A DNA stretch of 64,000 nt from Loxodes magnus (lineage: Eukaryota; Ciliophora; Karyorelictea; Loxodida; Loxodidae), in NCBI GenBank assembly GCA_946699065.1, contig CAMPDV010000443.1, positions 1 through 64,000 on the forward strand, in the 5' to 3' direction. This document shows, one piece after another, positions 61,352 to 64,000 of the stretch; positions within the stretch are counted from its first letter, which is position 1, and each line of letters opens with the position of its first letter. Below the pieces are notes generated by a model that did not search any database, was not told the origin of the DNA, and saw nothing but the letters and a program-made list of their open reading frames with translations. Position numbers and translations under genes: made by a program.

Positions 61352-64000
61352 TCAGGTACCTGTCTTGACGTTCCATAGTCTCACCGTATTATTATCACTT
61401 CCCGATACGATGAACTCTGAATCACTGGATATAGCCACAGATAATACAGAATCTGTGTGATCACTCATGGTCTTACAGGTACCTGTCTTGACGTTCCATA
61501 GTCTCACCGTCTTATCATAACTTCCCGATACGATGAACTCTGAATCACTGGATATAGCCACAGATAATACAGAATCTGTGTGATCACTCATGGTCTTACA
61601 GGTACCTGTCTTGACGTCCCATAGTCTCACCGTCTAATCATAACTTACCGATACTATGAACTCTTAATCACTGGATATAGCCACAGATAATACATAATGT
61701 GTGTGACCACTCATGGTCTTACAGGTACCTGTCTTGACGTTCCATAGTCTCACCGTATTATCTCGACTTCCCGATACGATGAACTCTGAATCACTGGATA
61801 TAGCCACAGATAATTCAGAATCTGTGTGATCACTCATGGTCTTACAGGTACCTGTCTTGACGTTCCATAGTCTCACCGTATTATTATCACTTCCCGATAC
61901 GATGAACTCTGAATCACTGGATATAGCCACAGATAATAAAGAATTAGTGTGATCACTCATGGTCTTACAGTTACCTGTCTTGACGTTCCATAGTCTCACC
62001 GTCTAATCATAACTTACCGATACTATGAACTCTGAATCACTGGATATAGCCACAGATAATAAAGAATTAGTGTGATCACTCATGGTCTTACAGGTACCTG
62101 TCTTGACGTTCCATAGTCTCACCGTCTAATCATAACTTACCGATACTATGAACTCTTAATCACTGGATATAGCCACAGATAATACATAATGTGTGTGACC
62201 ACTCATGGTCTTACAGGTACCTGTCTTGACGTCCCATAGTCTCACCGTCTTATCATCACTTCCCGATACGATGAACTCTGAATCACTGGATATAGCCACA
62301 GATAATAAAGAATTAGTGTGATCACTCATGGTCTTACAGGTACCTGTCTTGACGTCCCATAGTCTCACCGTATTATTATCACTTCCCGATACGATGAACT
62401 CTGAATCACTGGATATAGCCAAAGATAATACAGAATCTGTGTGACCACTCATGGTCTTACAGGTACCTGTCTTGACGTCCCATAGTCTCACCGTCTCATC
62501 AGTACTTCCCGATACGATGAACTCTGAATCACTGGATATAGCCACAGATAATACAGAATCTGTGTGACCACTCATGGTCTTACAGGTACCTGTCTTGACG
62601 TCCCATAGTCTCACCGTCTTATCATAACTTCCCGATACGATGAACTCTGAATCACTGGATATAGCCACAGATAATAAAGAATTAGTGTGATCACTCATGG
62701 TCTTACAGGTACCTGTCTTGACGTCCCATAGTCTCACCGTCTTATCATCACTTCCCGATACGATGAACTCTGAATCACTGGATATAGCCACAGATAATAA
62801 AGAATTAGTGTGATCACTCATGGTCTTACAGGTACCTGTCTTGACGTCCCATAGTCTCACCGTCTTATCATAACTTCCCGATACGATGAACTCTGAATCA
62901 CTGGATATAGTCACAGATAATACAGAATCTGTGTGACCACTCATGGTCTTACAGGTACCTGTCTTGACGTCCCATAGTCTCACCGTCTCATCAGTACTTC
63001 CCGATACGATGAACTCTGAATCACTGGATATAGCCACAGATAATACAGAATCTGTGTGACCACTCATGGTCTTACAGGTACCTGTCTTGACGTCCCATAG
63101 TCTCACCGTCTTATCATCACTTCCCGATACGATGAACTCTGAATCACTGGATATAGCCACAGATAATACAGAATCTGTGTGATCACTCATGGTCTTACAG
63201 GTACCTGTCTTGACGTCCCATAGTCTCACAGTATAATTATCACTTCCCGATACGATGAACTCTGAATCACTGGATATAGCCACAGATAATAAAGAATTAG
63301 TGTGATCACTCATGGTCTTACAGGTACCTGTCTTGACGTCCCATAGTCTCACCGTCTAATCATAACTTCCCGATACGATGAACTCTTAATCACTGGATAT
63401 AGCCACAGATAATACATAACTAGTGTGACCACTCATGGTCTTACAGGTACCTGTCTTTACGTCCCATAGTCTCACCGTATTATCATCACTTCCCGATACT
63501 ATGAACTCTGAATCACTGGATATAGTCACAGATAATACAGAATCTGTGTGACCACTCATGGTCTTACAGGTACCTGTCTTGACGTCCCATAGTCTCACCG
63601 TCTCATCTCCACTTCCCGATACGATGAACTCTGAATCACTGGATATAGCCACAGATAATACAGAATCTGTGTGATCACTCATGGTCTTACAGGTACCTGT
63701 CTTGACGTCCCATAGTCTCACAGTATTATTATCACTTCCCGATACGATGAACTCTGAATCACTGGATATAGTCACAGATAATACAGAATCTGTGTGACCA
63801 CTCATGGTCTTACAGGTACCTGTCTTGACGTCCCATAGTCTCACCGTCTTATCATCACTTCCCGATACGATGAACTCTGAATCACTGGATATAGCCACAG
63901 ATAATACAGAATCTGTGTGATCACTCATGGTCTTACAGGTACCTGTCTTGACGTTCCATAGTCTCACCGTCTTATCATAACTTCCCGATACGATGAACTC
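61352..64000 (-). CDS. WD40 array segment, partial at the right edge, 883 codons
   Basis: The window opens inside a unit (codons for EFI at 63992-64000), so the true N-terminus and any leading domain lie outside. The segment ends at TGA 61352-61354 (Cys37 to stop), an exact duplicate of the lesion at 59139. Standard stops inside are TAA at residue 15 (61664, 62156, 63386) and TAG at residue 25. It contains a 398-aa standard-code ORF. Units are all of the strictly 123-bp LSV class with alternating DHTNSL and GHTDSV loops. Confidence 0.35.
62156..63352 (-). CDS. Standard-code WD40 ORF, 398 aa, right-hand unit class
   Basis: This is the longest standard-code ORF in the right-hand domain, ending at a residue-15 TAA (62156-62158). 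Loops alternate DHTNSLLS and GHTDSVLS with turns SDNY, SDDK, STDE, SYDK, SDNN. One blade has LAIS instead of VAIS and one has VTIS. All units are 123 bp. It represents the right-hand class well; its turns (SYDKTVRLWD, SDDKTVRLWD) are closest to the general WD40 consensus. Confidence 0.25.
   Translation of the reverse strand: MRLWDVKTGTCKTMSDHTNSLLSVAISSDSEFIVSGSDNYTVRLWDVKTGTCKTMSDHTDSVLSVAISSDSEFIVSGSDDKTVRLWDVKTGTCKTMSGHTDSVLSVAISSDSEFIVSGSTDETVRLWDVKTGTCKTMSGHTDSVLSVTISSDSEFIVSGSYDKTVRLWDVKTGTCKTMSDHTNSLLSVAISSDSEFIVSGSDDKTVRLWDVKTGTCKTMSDHTNSLLSVAISSDSEFIVSGSYDKTVRLWDVKTGTCKTMSGHTDSVLSVAISSDSEFIVSGSTDETVRLWDVKTGTCKTMSGHTDSVLSLAISSDSEFIVSGSDNNTVRLWDVKTGTCKTMSDHTNSLLSVAISSDSEFIVSGSDDKTVRLWDVKTGTCKTMSGHTHYVLSVAISSD

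Larger units (their letters stand above)
1..64000 (-). repeat. WD40-coding tandem array, about 520 units of 123/120 bp
   Basis: The entire window is head-to-tail copies of one WD40 blade unit, all in the same orientation. Numbering from GHT, the unit has GHT (1-3), a variable loop (4-8), AISSD (10-14), SEFIVSGS (15-22), a variable turn (22-26), VRLW (27-30), a variable pair (31-32) and KTGTCKTMS (33-41). His2, Asp24 and Trp30 correspond to the usual GH, turn-Asp and WD positions of WD40 repeats. Each unit carries one Cys (residue 37). The 120-bp units lack one residue in the 22-26 turn. Units are nearly identical outside the variable patches, including at silent sites, which points to recent homogenisation by unequal exchange or conversion. 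WD40 blades normally close in sevens or eights as protein-interaction propellers, so this number could in principle make dozens of propellers. No flanking domain, intron or spacer is visible. More than 100 in-frame TAA/TAG codons interrupt it under the standard code. Confidence 0.97.

Noticed and set aside
1-64000. More than 100 separate short WD40 genes
   Set aside because: The open pieces share one frame over tens of kilobases, begin and end inside units at stops, and have no start context, spacer or regulatory sequence. They are pieces of one array, not genes.
1-64000. CRISPR-like array
   Set aside because: Repeats are 120-123 bp, fully coding and adjoining; there are no short repeats with unique spacers.
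1-64000. Diversity-generating retroelement variable region
   Set aside because: No reverse transcriptase or template repeat is present, and the variation is not restricted to adenine positions; it is a shared menu of block alternatives.
1-64000. Splice-donor-like GTAAGA in each unit allowing exon skipping over stops
   Set aside because: The motif is part of the KTGTCKT codons in every unit and there is no convincing acceptor with a pyrimidine tract; no intron-like sequence exists.
1-64000. Repeat-induced point mutation as the source of the stops
   Set aside because: Units keep several CpG sites and CA/TG patterns, and the main stops come from A-to-T or C-to-A type changes (AAG to TAG, TCA to TAA), not widespread C-to-T. 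Only one unit (44439-44460) shows a C-to-T cluster.
1-64000. Coding on the plus strand
   Set aside because: All plus-strand frames are closed repeatedly within a unit by TAG, TGA and TAA, and no recognisable protein appears.
1-64000. RNA genes, origins, mobile element ends or promoters in the window
   Set aside because: No sequence outside the WD40 unit exists in which such features could lie, and no tRNA-like or terminal inverted structures were seen.

Overview
The whole 64 kb window is one uninterrupted tandem array of a WD40 (beta-propeller blade) coding unit. It is read on the minus strand, so the right edge of the window is 5'/N-terminal and the left edge is 3'/C-terminal. The unit is 41 codons (123 bp) or, where one loop is a residue shorter, 40 codons (120 bp), giving roughly 520 units. 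Both window edges fall inside the array. I see no unique sequence, intron, promoter, terminator, RNA gene or second gene anywhere.

In each unit (numbered from the Gly of GHT) these parts are almost invariant: H2/T3, the AISSD strand, the SGS turn, VRLW and KTGTCK. Variation sits in three patches: residues 1 and 4-8, residues 22-26, and residues 31-32. Each patch draws on a small set of alternatives (for example SYV, SSV, RSV, HYV, NSL or DSV at residues 4-6) that are reshuffled from unit to unit. The array is regionalised. About 1-53 kb is dominated by NAV-type units with 3-bp length variation and HDLM, SYN or DDKS loops. About 53-64 kb is dominated by LSV-type, strictly 123-bp units with DHTNSLL or HTDSVLS. 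Small islands of the second type occur inside the first (near 7.55, 16.1, 17.2, 20.3, 21.4, 24.4, 41.6-42.1 and 44.0-44.7 kb). Many segmental duplications (738 bp to about 4.2 kb blocks) are superimposed, the clearest being a 34-unit higher-order repeat at 15.7-24.5 kb.

Under the standard code the array is cut by more than 100 in-frame TAA/TAG codons. Nearly all fall at a few fixed unit positions, chiefly residue 25 (TAG), residue 5 (TAA) and residue 15 (TAA). In-frame TGA is rare (six copies, about four independent events), and there are only two frameshifts, near 41.90 and 60.66 kb. If TAA/TAG are sense codons (Gln, as in many ciliates and some other protists), 1-39456 is a single open frame of 13,152 codons and 45444-59138 is another of 4,565 codons. 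If the code is standard, this is a decayed or satellite-like WD40 array made of short open pieces. The window alone does not decide between these.

Organism: most likely a eukaryote with a long-read assembly. One hand-counted unit is 54/123 G+C (44%). The lineage cannot be named from one repeat family. Intronless WD40 arrays with hypervariable loops and concerted evolution recall NACHT-WD40/HET-type recognition proteins, but no NACHT, HET or other partner domain is present here.
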